NCBI RefSeq assembly: GCF_025336545.1
Contig: NZ_JAODBU010000006.1
Span: 62,001-126,000, forward strand
Origin: Eubacterium_U album
GTDB taxonomy: Bacteria > Bacillota > Clostridia > Lachnospirales > Lachnospiraceae
Direction of reading: 5' to 3'
DNA: 64,000 nucleotides
Under the pieces are notes generated by a model. That model saw nothing but the letters and a program-made list of their open reading frames with translations, ran no database searches and had not been told where the DNA came from. Shown one piece after another: positions 1 through 8,336 of the stretch. The translations under genes were made by a program, and so were the position numbers. Positions within the stretch are counted from its first letter, which is position 1; every line of letters begins with the position of its first letter.

Positions 1-392
1 GCAAATTAGCAAATGGCGTATTTGAAACAAATACACTTTATGAAGATGATGATTTTAGAGTTATTTTTGATGCCAGTCCTGCAACAAAGGGACACGTTCT
101 TATTTTGCCAAAAGAGCATGCGGCAAACGTATTTGAACTTTCAGAAGAAACAGCTTCAAAAGTATTTGTACTCGCTAAAAAAATAGCAACTGTATTAAAA
201 GAAGTTACAGGATGCGAAGGAGTTAATATTTTGCAGAATAATGGTGAAATTGCAGGTCAGACTGTATTCCATTTCCATATGCATATAATTCCAAGATATA
301 AAGGCGATACAGCAAATATCAAATGGGTTCAAAATGAAGTTGACCAGGCTGTTGTCGATGAAATTATAAGCAAGGCAAAAGATTTATTATAA
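1..392 (+). CDS. HIT family protein (5' end outside window)
   Basis: Nucleotide-binding hydrolase of the histidine triad superfamily, typically acting on purine nucleoside phosphoramidates or dinucleotides in the cytoplasm. The reading frame is open from base 3, so the N-terminus lies before the window. Near the C-terminus the HFHMHIIPR stretch matches the HxHxHxx catalytic triad, and the upstream GHVLILPKEH stretch is the usual second signature. Only about 20 residues seem to be missing from a family of roughly 135 residues. A bidirectional terminator follows at 436-471. The exact substrate cannot be told from sequence. Confidence 0.93.
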   Translation, partial: KLANGVFETNTLYEDDDFRVIFDASPATKGHVLILPKEHAANVFELSEETASKVFVLAKKIATVLKEVTGCEGVNILQNNGEIAGQTVFHFHMHIIPRYKGDTANIKWVQNEVDQAVVDEIISKAKDLL

Positions 393-435
393 AAATTATA
401 TTTAAATGAATATATAAATATGTGTTATAAGATGT

Positions 436-471
436 AAAAAAAGCGGCTGATTAAATTCAACCGCTTTTTTG
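436..471. terminator. Bidirectional intrinsic terminator between HIT gene and murG
   Basis: Hairpin with arms AAGCGGCTGA and TCAACCGCTT, with an A-run before it and a T-run after it, so it can stop transcription from both convergent genes. Confidence 0.85.
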
Positions 472-489
472 TATAGGGCAAAGCCGTGT

Positions 490-1551
490 TTATAAAGTAA
501 CGTCCTTGATTAACGAAATAATAGTGTCTACACCATTAGAAAGTCCGGAAACACGCATTGATTCAATGTAATCAGCACGGTTGTCATAAACTTTCTTAAT
601 TGTATCTAAAAGAACATCAGTTGTCATTGTATCTTCGTCTATTACTTCACAGAATCCCTGCTTCTCAAATGATTTTGCATTTAAAATCTGGTCGCCACGA
701 CTTGCATTTGCAGACAATGGAATTAAAACACTTGGTTTGTTAAGTGCTGCAATTTCGCAAATTGAATTTGAACCGGCACGGGATACAATAATATCTGCCA
801 TAGCAAAGAAATCTTTCATTTCATCACTTATGTATTCAAATTGTGCATAACCTTTTGTACCTACAAGGCTTTCGTCAAGTTTACCTTTGCCGCAAAGGTG
901 AGCAACCTGAAAATGTTCAAGTAATTGTGGTAAAGCAGCACGAATTGCATCGTTAACTTTTTTGGCACCAAGACTTCCACCTACGACTAATAAAACAGGT
1001 TTGTCAGTAGTAAATGAACACATATTAAGAGCATTAACTTTGTTTCCTTTAAACAATTCTTCTCTTAATGGAGAACCTGTAAATACTGCTTTATCTCCAA
1101 GAAATTTAGCTGTTTCAGGAAATGTGTGGCATACCTTAGTTGCGTAACGCATTGCTATTTTATTTGCTAAACCGGGAGTCATGTCGGACTCATGAATAAT
1201 TGTTGGAATTTTGTAAGCACTTGCTGCCATAACAACAGGAACAGTTACAAATCCGCCTTTAGAAAATACAACGTCCGGTTTATATTTCTTAATAATTTTT
1301 CTAGCTTCAAAATATCCCTTAATTACACGGAAAGGATCAGTAAAGTTTTGCCAACTGAAATATCTTCTTAACTTACCTGAAGAAATTCCTACGTAGTTTA
1401 GACCTTCTTTTTCGACTAATTGTTTTTCCATTCCGTTATAAGACCCGATATATTTAATGTCAAAACCGGCTTCTTTTAATTTAGGAACTAATGCTATATT
1501 TGGTGTTACATGTCCTGCTGTACCACCGCCTGTAAGAATAATCTTTTTCAT
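490..1551 (-). CDS. murG: UDP-GlcNAc:lipid I N-acetylglucosaminyltransferase MurG
   Basis: Adds GlcNAc from UDP-GlcNAc to undecaprenyl-pyrophosphoryl-MurNAc-pentapeptide (lipid I), forming lipid II on the inner face of the membrane. The 353-residue length is normal. The N-terminal glycine-rich loop GGGTAGHVTP and the second loop GGSLGAKKVNDAI are the family signatures of the two GT-B domains, and SRAGSNSICE near residue 260 is the UDP-GlcNAc site. AGGAGAT lies 8-9 bases before the ATG. It stands alone rather than in a dcw cluster. A long structured leader at 1561-1667, shared with two other genes in this window, precedes it. Confidence 0.96.
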   Translation of the reverse strand: MKKIILTGGGTAGHVTPNIALVPKLKEAGFDIKYIGSYNGMEKQLVEKEGLNYVGISSGKLRRYFSWQNFTDPFRVIKGYFEARKIIKKYKPDVVFSKGGFVTVPVVMAASAYKIPTIIHESDMTPGLANKIAMRYATKVCHTFPETAKFLGDKAVFTGSPLREELFKGNKVNALNMCSFTTDKPVLLVVGGSLGAKKVNDAIRAALPQLLEHFQVAHLCGKGKLDESLVGTKGYAQFEYISDEMKDFFAMADIIVSRAGSNSICEIAALNKPSVLIPLSANASRGDQILNAKSFEKQGFCEVIDEDTMTTDVLLDTIKKVYDNRADYIESMRVSGLSNGVDTIISLIKDVTL

Positions 1552-1560
1552 AATAATACA

Positions 1561-1667
1561 TCTCCTTGCATAATATGTAATGACTCCGCCTAATGGTTGG
1601 TGGATAATCGTAGAAAACAGTTAATAAACTTTGTTAATTTTAGTTTAACAAAACTTAAATTGTTTCC
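1561..1667 (-). ncRNA. Candidate cis-regulatory leader RNA, copy A (murG leader)
   Basis: Read on the minus strand from 1667 to 1561. GGAAAC (1667-1662) can pair with GTTTTC (1618-1613). Between them lies AACAAAGTTTAT. Then follow CGATTATCCACCAACC, GGCGGAGTCATT and ACATAT (1578-1573), just before the SD AAGGAGA. Copies at 20263-20348 and 63645-63733 show the same order of elements with changes that keep the stems. A TATAAA -10-like box lies 3 bases upstream of GGAAAC, so transcription may begin at the edge of the element. The function is unknown. Confidence 0.65.
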
Positions 1668-1687
1668 TGATTTATAATCATAATTTT

Positions 1688-1712
1688 GGGGCCAAAATCA
1701 CATTTTGACCCC
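1688..1712. other. Hairpin between LCP gene end and murG leader
   Basis: Arms GGGGCCAAAAT (1688-1698) and ATTTTGACCCC (1702-1712) form 11 pairs, one of them a G-U wobble on the minus strand, around a 3-base loop. It lies where the LCP transcript should end but has no T-run on that strand, so it may be a weak terminator, an mRNA 3' stabiliser or part of a dispersed GGGTCAAAA element. Confidence 0.6.
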
Positions 1713-1742
1713 ATGAGTGTCGTAATATAACAACATATAATT

Positions 1743-3128
1743 TTATTTTTTATCTGCATTCAAGCTGTCTACATAAGCCTGAACAGTTTCGTAATCTTCT
1801 CCACCTAAAACTTTTTCTATGATAGAAGAAGCATTGGCAACAGAAGTTTCATCAATTGACAAAACAGATAGATTCTGTCCGTTCCAAGTACACTGTTTAT
1901 AGCCGTCATTTAAACCACTAACACTGTATGAAACAATGTTCCAGCCATTGTAACCGGCACTTAACTGTTTCTTTAATTGAAGATTTGCTAAAGAACCTAA
2001 ATCCATGTCAGTCGTAAAACTTGAACCGATTGCATTAATAATTTTATTGTAATTAGTTAAAGTTGAAACTGAAAGCATTTTATCAGTCATTGCTTTTATA
2101 ACTGAAATCTGATTTTTGTTACGCTGAACATCACCACTTGCAAATGAATGACGCTCACGTGCATATGTAAGAGCTGTTGCTCCATCCATTTTCATTTTAC
2201 CTTTAGTAAAAGTATATTTCTTACGTTTTGATTTATTAGTCTGCATATCTTTATCAGTGTAGTTTGCATAAGTATATGTGCTGAAACCTTCTTCAACATT
2301 AACAGTTATTCCACCTAATTCATCAATCAATTCAGAAAATCCTGTAAAGTTTAATCTGAGATAATGATATTCAGGACTGTCAGTTGTTAAAGTTTTACCA
2401 TTAATCTGTATTCCGTATAAATTAGATAATGTGTTCATTAAAACCTGATAACCCGGCTTCCATGTCACTTCCTGTCCCCAACCCCATTCACTAGGACTTG
2501 TTGGTTCTGCCGGTTCACCACTTCCGTATAAACCACAGTGAGTAAGTTTATCGTATGAATTTGCAGCAATATTTTTACCTGCCTGAATTTCCACATAATA
2601 ATCTCTAGGTGTTGAAATTAAAGCAACTGTATTTGTTTTAGGATTAACAATAGCTAAAATATTTGTGTCTGAACGACCATTTGAATTAGAGTCAGTTAAT
2701 TCGCCAAAAGTATCACTTGCTGAAACATACACAACAAATGGGTCTTCAGAAACGGCAGCCCCTTTAGTATCAATAATTTTTGTTAAAGGTGCAACAAAAT
2801 ATGTACCTAAAAGACAAATAATAATAACTATAATAGAAAGTATCTTACCTATACGTCTTAAAATAGTTCCCCTTGTTGCAAATATAATTGTAATTAAGAA
2901 GAATATTCCAAGAACAACGCCAAGACCAATTGTAAGTGGCATTGTTAAAATGTTGATAGTTACCAGTTTAATCATTAAAAAGACTGAAGTAACTAATTGT
3001 AATATTGATAATATAATTCCAAATATTGTACTAACTTTATTTGGATTCTTTTTCTTTCCTGAATCTGAATAATCTGAATTAAAATCTTTACCATATACAG
3101 ATTTATATTCATTTCTTGATTTGCTCAT
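1743..3128 (-). CDS. LytR-CpsA-Psr (LCP) family cell-wall glycopolymer ligase
   Basis: LCP enzymes transfer undecaprenyl-linked teichoic acids or capsule to peptidoglycan on the outer face of the membrane. Three hydrophobic segments lie at about residues 30-115, then an extracellular LCP domain. Seen in it are the SDTNILAIV stretch, STPRDYYVEI, and the LTYARERH...GDVQRNKNQ segment with the arginines that bind the polyprenyl pyrophosphate. The start chosen is the ATG at 3128, five bases after GGAGG; a TTG twelve bases upstream lies over the SD itself. Its position beside the CDP-glycerol polymer locus suggests it attaches that polymer. The substrate is inferred. Confidence 0.9.
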   Translation of the reverse strand: MSKSRNEYKSVYGKDFNSDYSDSGKKKNPNKVSTIFGIILSILQLVTSVFLMIKLVTINILTMPLTIGLGVVLGIFFLITIIFATRGTILRRIGKILSIIVIIICLLGTYFVAPLTKIIDTKGAAVSEDPFVVYVSASDTFGELTDSNSNGRSDTNILAIVNPKTNTVALISTPRDYYVEIQAGKNIAANSYDKLTHCGLYGSGEPAEPTSPSEWGWGQEVTWKPGYQVLMNTLSNLYGIQINGKTLTTDSPEYHYLRLNFTGFSELIDELGGITVNVEEGFSTYTYANYTDKDMQTNKSKRKKYTFTKGKMKMDGATALTYARERHSFASGDVQRNKNQISVIKAMTDKMLSVSTLTNYNKIINAIGSSFTTDMDLGSLANLQLKKQLSAGYNGWNIVSYSVSGLNDGYKQCTWNGQNLSVLSIDETSVANASSIIEKVLGGEDYETVQAYVDSLNADKK

Positions 3129-3285
3129 ATGTACCTCCAAAATAAATGAGAAAAATCAGCCTGTAATTAAATACAAGCGTACTTGCTGTGTAATTATACT
3201 ATATTGAATAAAAAAAAACAAACTAATGAAGGCGATGATGTCAATAATTAAGAAAATTTTAAAAAGTTCACAAATATGGCATTAA

Positions 3286-3314
3286 TTGACAAACATTATA
3301 GGCTTTGATAAAAT
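3286..3314 (+). promoter_or_regulatory. Promoter of the glycopolymer operon
   Basis: TTGACA (3286-3291), a 17-base spacer and TAAAAT (3309-3314), 55 bases upstream of the first gene of the plus-strand operon. Confidence 0.8.
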
Positions 3315-3369
3315 TAATAGAATTATGTACACTAATAAATAGTAGTAGTTTAAACGGACAGGAGTAGTT

Positions 3370-4743
3370 ATGAGGGAATCAAGTGCGTTTAGAAGATGTA
3401 TTATATTGTTGCTTCAGGCAATAATAATTGTAGCGCAGACTTATACGTTCTGGCATTTTTGGGACACTTATTATAGTGAAGGTTTAACAAGAATGTTCTT
3501 CTTTAAAGGACATATCGTAATTGTTTTTTTATATGCATTATTGTTTGGCGTGTTTGCAAACGTTTATGGAGCATTTCAAATAAGCAGATTAAGATTTGGG
3601 GATATGGTATTTTCTCAGATTTTATCATTCGGATTTGTTAATGTGGTAATGTATTTGCAGATTTCAATGCTTTCATTAAAGATGGTTAATGTAGCTCCTA
3701 TTTTAGGAATGAGCTTTGACAATCTTTTATGTGCATTAATTTGGAGCTGCTTTGCAAAATTAGTCTACAGATGGTTATATCCACCAAGAGATTTGTTGCT
3801 TGTATATTGTGATAGAGATTCTGAGGGGTTAGTAAAGAAAATGAACTCCCGTAAAGACAAATATGACATTAAGGCATCAATTCATATAGATGAAGGCAAC
3901 GAGAATGTATATAAGGCAATAAGAAAGCATGAAGCAGTATTGCTTTGTGATATACCGGCACAGAGTAGAAATGAAATATTAAAATATTGTTATGGATGCG
4001 GAAAAAGGGTATATGTAACACCTAAATTATCAGACATTATTTTAATGGGTGCCGAAACAAATAATATATTTGATTCACCATTACTTATTACCAAGAGCAA
4101 GGCTTTAAAATGGGAACAGACAGTAATCAAGAGAATTTTTGATATTGTTATTTCACTTATACTTTGTATTCCAACAATCATTTTGACAATTATTGTGGCA
4201 ATGTGTGATTTGGTATACGACCGAGGTCCTATATTTTATACTCAGGAAAGACTTACTTTAGATGGAAAGAAATTTAAGATATTTAAATTTAGAAGTATGA
4301 AAGTAGATAGTGAAAAAGACGGAGCAAGATTGGCGGCTAAGGAAGATGACAGAATTACTCCAATCGGAAGAGTACTTAGAGCTTCTCATTTAGATGAACT
4401 TCCACAGGTATTTAATATATTATTAGGAACAATGTCTATTGTAGGACCAAGACCGGAAAGACCGGAAATTGCTGAAAAGTATTTGGAAAGTATTCCTGAA
4501 TTTTCATTTAGACTTAAGGTTAAAGCCGGACTTACAGGATTTGCTCAGGTTTATGGAAAATATAATACTACACCATATGATAAATTGAAATTAGATTTAT
4601 ATTATATAGAACATTATAGTTTTTGGCTTGATATTAAACTTATTCTTATGACATTTAAGATTATGTTTATGAAAGATAATACAGAAGGTGTTGAAAAGAA
4701 TCAGAAGACAGCGACAATAACTAAAGATGTATTGAAAAAATAA
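3370..4743 (+). CDS. Polyprenyl-phosphate phosphoglycosyl transferase (WcaJ/CpsE type)
   Basis: Initiates glycopolymer synthesis by moving a sugar-1-phosphate from a nucleotide sugar to undecaprenyl phosphate. The N-terminal 130 residues hold four to five membrane segments. A short CoA-binding-like domain follows. The bacterial sugar transferase domain (about 253-445) starts with a membrane-inserting helix after IKRIFDI and carries KFRSMKVDSE, LRASHLDELPQ and SIVGPRPERPE, the active-site signatures of the family. It heads an operon with GT2, glycerophosphotransferase and tagD genes, so it likely makes the lipid-linked first sugar. The sugar is not predictable from sequence. Confidence 0.92.
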   Translation: MRESSAFRRCIILLLQAIIIVAQTYTFWHFWDTYYSEGLTRMFFFKGHIVIVFLYALLFGVFANVYGAFQISRLRFGDMVFSQILSFGFVNVVMYLQISMLSLKMVNVAPILGMSFDNLLCALIWSCFAKLVYRWLYPPRDLLLVYCDRDSEGLVKKMNSRKDKYDIKASIHIDEGNENVYKAIRKHEAVLLCDIPAQSRNEILKYCYGCGKRVYVTPKLSDIILMGAETNNIFDSPLLITKSKALKWEQTVIKRIFDIVISLILCIPTIILTIIVAMCDLVYDRGPIFYTQERLTLDGKKFKIFKFRSMKVDSEKDGARLAAKEDDRITPIGRVLRASHLDELPQVFNILLGTMSIVGPRPERPEIAEKYLESIPEFSFRLKVKAGLTGFAQVYGKYNTTPYDKLKLDLYYIEHYSFWLDIKLILMTFKIMFMKDNTEGVEKNQKTATITKDVLKK

Positions 4744-4759
4744 AGGCAGGGTTATAACT

Positions 4760-5575
4760 TTGGAAAATTATTCTGTTTTAATGTCTGTTTATTATAAGGA
4801 ACAGGCAGAAAACTTAAGAGAGGCCATAGACAGTATTTTAAATCAAACTGTAAAAACAAATGAATTTATTATTGTAAAAGATGGCCCTTTAACAGAAAAA
4901 CTGGATAATACAATAAAAGAGTATGTGGAAGAATACCCGGGTGTATTTAAAATAGTTACTCTTAAAAAAAATATGGGACTGGCAAAGGCATTAAATAAAG
5001 GTATTGAGCAGTGCAGTAACGAAATTATTGCAAGAATGGATAGCGATGACATCAGTATGCCGGACCGAATGGAACGCCAGTTAGAAGCAATGGAAGCAAA
5101 TAGAGCAGATATTCTTAGCGGAACTATTGTGGAATTTGATGAAAGCGTAGATAAGCCGACTGCCAAAAGAGAGCTTCCTGAAAAAAATGAGCAGATTATT
5201 GAATTTGCAAAAAAAAGAAGCCCATTTAATCATCCGGCAGTTATGTATAAAAAAAGTTCAGTTTTAAAATCAGGATTGTACGAAGATTATACATATTTTG
5301 AGGATTATAATTTATGGGCAACAATGTTAAATGACGGATGCATAGGATATAATGTAAAGGAACCGGTGCTGTATATGAGAGCAGGCGAAGGAATGTACAA
5401 ACGCCGTGGAGGATTAAAATATATATCCTATATATATAAATTTAAAAAGCATTTAAAAGATATTGGATTTATAACAACAGGGCAATTTATAGGTGATACG
5501 GTAGCAAGAAGTATTGTGAGTATAGTCCCATATAAAGTTAGAAAATTCATATATGCAAAACTTTTACGCAAGTAA
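4760..5575 (+). CDS. Family 2 glycosyltransferase
   Basis: Cytoplasmic GT-A inverting glycosyltransferase, probably adding the second sugar of the linkage unit. The N-terminus SVLMSVYYKEQAENLREAI is the usual GT2 nucleotide-binding start. ARMDSDD at about residue 93 holds the metal-binding DxD, and NHPAVMYKK with YFEDYNLWA gives the acceptor-side acidic motif. The start is a TTG, 9 bases after GGCAGG. It sits 16 bases after the phosphoglycosyl transferase and 12 before the next gene, as expected for one operon. Confidence 0.9.
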   Translation: MENYSVLMSVYYKEQAENLREAIDSILNQTVKTNEFIIVKDGPLTEKLDNTIKEYVEEYPGVFKIVTLKKNMGLAKALNKGIEQCSNEIIARMDSDDISMPDRMERQLEAMEANRADILSGTIVEFDESVDKPTAKRELPEKNEQIIEFAKKRSPFNHPAVMYKKSSVLKSGLYEDYTYFEDYNLWATMLNDGCIGYNVKEPVLYMRAGEGMYKRRGGLKYISYIYKFKKHLKDIGFITTGQFIGDTVARSIVSIVPYKVRKFIYAKLLRK

Positions 5576-5587
5576 GGTAATGAGAAA

Positions 5588-6715
5588 ATGAACAAGAATG
5601 TATTAAGGCTTTTTTTTAAGCCCTTAACAATATTAAATAAATTTACTGCAAAGGATAGCAGGCTTATATTCTTTTATTCTAATTTAGGATTTAGGGACAA
5701 TGTTAAAGCTATGTATGATTACCTCATTGAGGAAAAATTCAATATGGGCTATAAGTTTGTAGTAAGCATAAATGATTATGAAGACTATAAGGACAATGCC
5801 CCTGAGAATGTTACATTTGTAAACAATAAAGAGGGCATTAAGTATTTTATGAAGGCAAAATATGCTTTCTATTGCTTTGGCAAATATCCTATTAAGCCAT
5901 CAAAAAAACAGACAGTTGTTAATTTGTGGCACGGTATGCCGTTAAAGAAGATAGGAAACATGGAGTCAGGGTTAGAAAAAATAGATTATAATTTTTTTAC
6001 TGATATAGTTTCTACATCAGAATTATTTAATCCTATTTTGATGAAAAGTTTTAACTGCAATGAAAAACAGGTAATTATAACAGGACAACCTAGAAACGAT
6101 GAAATGTTCAAGGAAAATCCTATCATGGATGGTGCTGTAAGAAGAGGTGCCGATAAAGTTATTTTGTGGTTGCCAACTTACAGAAATGAGGAAAAAGATT
6201 TTCCAACACCGGTGCTTACTGAAAGGCAGGCACTTGAATTAAATGAAATGCTAAAATTAAGAAATGCTAAGCTTATAGTAAAGATTCATCCCCTTCAAAA
6301 ATTGTCAGGTGAGATGAAAAAATATTCATATATAGAATTTGTTACACAGGAACAGTTGAATAAATCTGAAATGACAGTTTATTCATTACTTAGAGCAGCA
6401 GACGCACTTATAACAGATTATTCATCAGTTTATTTTGATTTTATGATGTTAGACAGACCTATTGGATTTACGGTAGATGACATAGAAGAGTACAAAAAAA
6501 ACAGAGGTTTTGTATTTGAAAATCCGTATGATTACATGCCAGGATATAAAATATCTAATTATGGTGATGTTCTAAGTTTTATAGAAGATGTAATAGAAGG
6601 AAATGACAGATACGCTAAAGAACGTAGAGAGTTAAATAAAAAAATAAATTTCTACAATGATGGTAAAAGCTGTGAAAGAGTTGTAGCTAAGGTATTTAGG
6701 AGACATAACTCATGA
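5588..6715 (+). CDS. CDP-glycerol glycerophosphotransferase family protein
   Basis: Transfers glycerol phosphate from CDP-glycerol to a lipid-linked glycan (TagB/TagF-like, GT-B-like fold) at the cytoplasmic membrane face. Diagnostic stretches are NLWHGMPLKKIG, ITGQPRNDE, KIHPLQKL and LITDYSSVYFDF, which hold the catalytic and phosphate-binding histidines and serines of the family. At 375 residues it has no extra N-terminal domain. It overlaps the next gene by four bases (ATGA), so translation is probably coupled. Whether it primes, like TagB, or polymerises is not decided by sequence alone. Confidence 0.92.
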   Translation: MNKNVLRLFFKPLTILNKFTAKDSRLIFFYSNLGFRDNVKAMYDYLIEEKFNMGYKFVVSINDYEDYKDNAPENVTFVNNKEGIKYFMKAKYAFYCFGKYPIKPSKKQTVVNLWHGMPLKKIGNMESGLEKIDYNFFTDIVSTSELFNPILMKSFNCNEKQVIITGQPRNDEMFKENPIMDGAVRRGADKVILWLPTYRNEEKDFPTPVLTERQALELNEMLKLRNAKLIVKIHPLQKLSGEMKKYSYIEFVTQEQLNKSEMTVYSLLRAADALITDYSSVYFDFMMLDRPIGFTVDDIEEYKKNRGFVFENPYDYMPGYKISNYGDVLSFIEDVIEGNDRYAKERRELNKKINFYNDGKSCERVVAKVFRRHNS

Positions 6716-7911
6716 AAAAAATAAAAGATTTGTTGAGATGCATTATGCTTCTATACAAAAGAATGTTGTTTTTTATTGCAAAAATCACAACAAAAACTGA
6801 TGAAAAGGCTGTGTTTTTTGAGTCATTTCAGGGAAGAAGCTTTGCCTGTAGTCCAAAAGCAATGTATTTGCAAATGCAGCAGGATGATAAATATAAAGAG
6901 TTTTCATTTTTCTGGGGTTTGAGAAAAACAGACAGAGAAGATTTTAATAATAAAAAAAATACTCAACTTGTTAAATTTGAAAGTTACTCATATTATAAGG
7001 CGTTGGCAAAAACAAAGTATTGGATAGTTAATTCAAATACAAGGGCATTTTTGAAACCGGGCAAAAAACATGTTTTTGTCCAGACATGGCATGGAACACC
7101 TCTCAAAAAAATAGGATGCGACATTAGATGTACAGGAAATGCAATGACTAAATATGAAAATATTCAAAAAATTTACGATGGAGAGGCTGAAAAAATTACA
7201 TATATGATTTCTCCGTCACAATACTGTACAGAAAAGTTTATTTCAGCATTTGATTTGAAGAAATTTGGAAAAGAAGATGCAGTGTTAACTGTAGGTTATC
7301 CGAGAAATGATTATTTGTTCAAATTTACTGATGATGAATGCAAAAATATAAAATTAAAACTTAATATTCCAATGGATAAAAAAGTTATTTTATATGCACC
7401 AACATTTAGAGATAACAAATATAGTGCAAAAGATGGTTTTAAAATTCAGAATTTTATGAATTTTGATAAAATGAGAGACAAATTAGGGGAAAATTACGTT
7501 ATATTATTTAGGGCTCATTATTTTATTTCAGGAAGAATTGATTTCTCAAAATATGCAGGATTTGTGTATGATGTGTCAAATGTAGAAGATGTTAATGAAT
7601 TGTATGTAATCAGTGATATACTTATAACAGACTATTCTTCGGTATTTTTTGACTATGCAAATCTTAAAAGACCTATTATATTCTATATGTATGATTATGA
7701 AGAATATAAGAATGAGCTTAGGGATTTTTATATAGATGTAAATGAACTACCCGGCAGAATTGTAAGAGATGAGAATGAACTCGCAGATGCAATAGAAGGG
7801 TCATTAAACGATTTTAATGTAGATAATAAATATCTGCAATTTAATAATAAATTTAATTATCTTGATGGAAGTGATTCCAGCAGGAGAGCATTGGAAAAAA
7901 TTATAAATTAA
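6712..7911 (+). CDS. CDP-glycerol glycerophosphotransferase family protein
   Basis: Second stand-alone glycerophosphotransferase of the locus, 399 residues. It carries QTWHGTPLKKIG, VGYPRNDYL, ILYAPTFRDN, LFRAHYF and LITDYSSVFFDYANLKRP. The N-terminal 25 residues are basic and hydrophobic, consistent with membrane association. It overlaps the previous gene by four bases and tagD follows 13 bases later. Its motifs resemble the C-terminal domain of the fusion protein at 8337 more than those of the 5588 protein, suggesting divergence after duplication within the locus. Confidence 0.92.
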   Translation: MKKIKDLLRCIMLLYKRMLFFIAKITTKTDEKAVFFESFQGRSFACSPKAMYLQMQQDDKYKEFSFFWGLRKTDREDFNNKKNTQLVKFESYSYYKALAKTKYWIVNSNTRAFLKPGKKHVFVQTWHGTPLKKIGCDIRCTGNAMTKYENIQKIYDGEAEKITYMISPSQYCTEKFISAFDLKKFGKEDAVLTVGYPRNDYLFKFTDDECKNIKLKLNIPMDKKVILYAPTFRDNKYSAKDGFKIQNFMNFDKMRDKLGENYVILFRAHYFISGRIDFSKYAGFVYDVSNVEDVNELYVISDILITDYSSVFFDYANLKRPIIFYMYDYEEYKNELRDFYIDVNELPGRIVRDENELADAIEGSLNDFNVDNKYLQFNNKFNYLDGSDSSRRALEKIIN

Positions 7912-7924
7912 AGGAGATTAACCA

Positions 7925-8317
7925 ATGAAAAGAGTAATTACTTATGGAACATTTGATTTGTTGCATTATGGTCATATCAATTTATTAAGAAGAGCTAAGG
8001 AATTAGGAGACTATTTAGTAGTTGTTCTTTCAACAGATGAATTTAACTGGAATGAAAAACAGAAAAAATGCTATTTTTCATATGAAGACAGAAAGAAAAT
8101 GTTGGAAGCAATCAGATATGTAGACTTAGTAGTTCCAGAAGAAAATTGGGACCAGAAGAGATCTGATGTACAAAAGTATAATATTGATACTTTCGTAATG
8201 GGAGATGACTGGAAAGGCAAATTTGACTTCCTTAAGGATTTATGCGAAGTTGTTTATTTACCAAGAACACCGGACATTTCAACAACACAGATTAAAAAGG
8301 ATTTAAACAAGAAATAA
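7925..8317 (+). CDS. tagD: Glycerol-3-phosphate cytidylyltransferase
   Basis: Makes CDP-glycerol from CTP and glycerol-3-phosphate, the donor used by the flanking glycerophosphotransferases. The 130-residue length is the family norm. GTFDLLHYGHINLL holds the HxGH nucleotidylyltransferase motif, and RTPDISTTQIK near the C-terminus matches the RTxGISTT motif with Gly replaced by Asp. AGGAG lies 8 bases upstream of the ATG. It supplies the key evidence that the polymer contains glycerol phosphate. Confidence 0.95.
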   Translation: MKRVITYGTFDLLHYGHINLLRRAKELGDYLVVVLSTDEFNWNEKQKKCYFSYEDRKKMLEAIRYVDLVVPEENWDQKRSDVQKYNIDTFVMGDDWKGKFDFLKDLCEVVYLPRTPDISTTQIKKDLNKK

Positions 8318-8336
8318 GGTTCAAAGGAGCAAAGTA

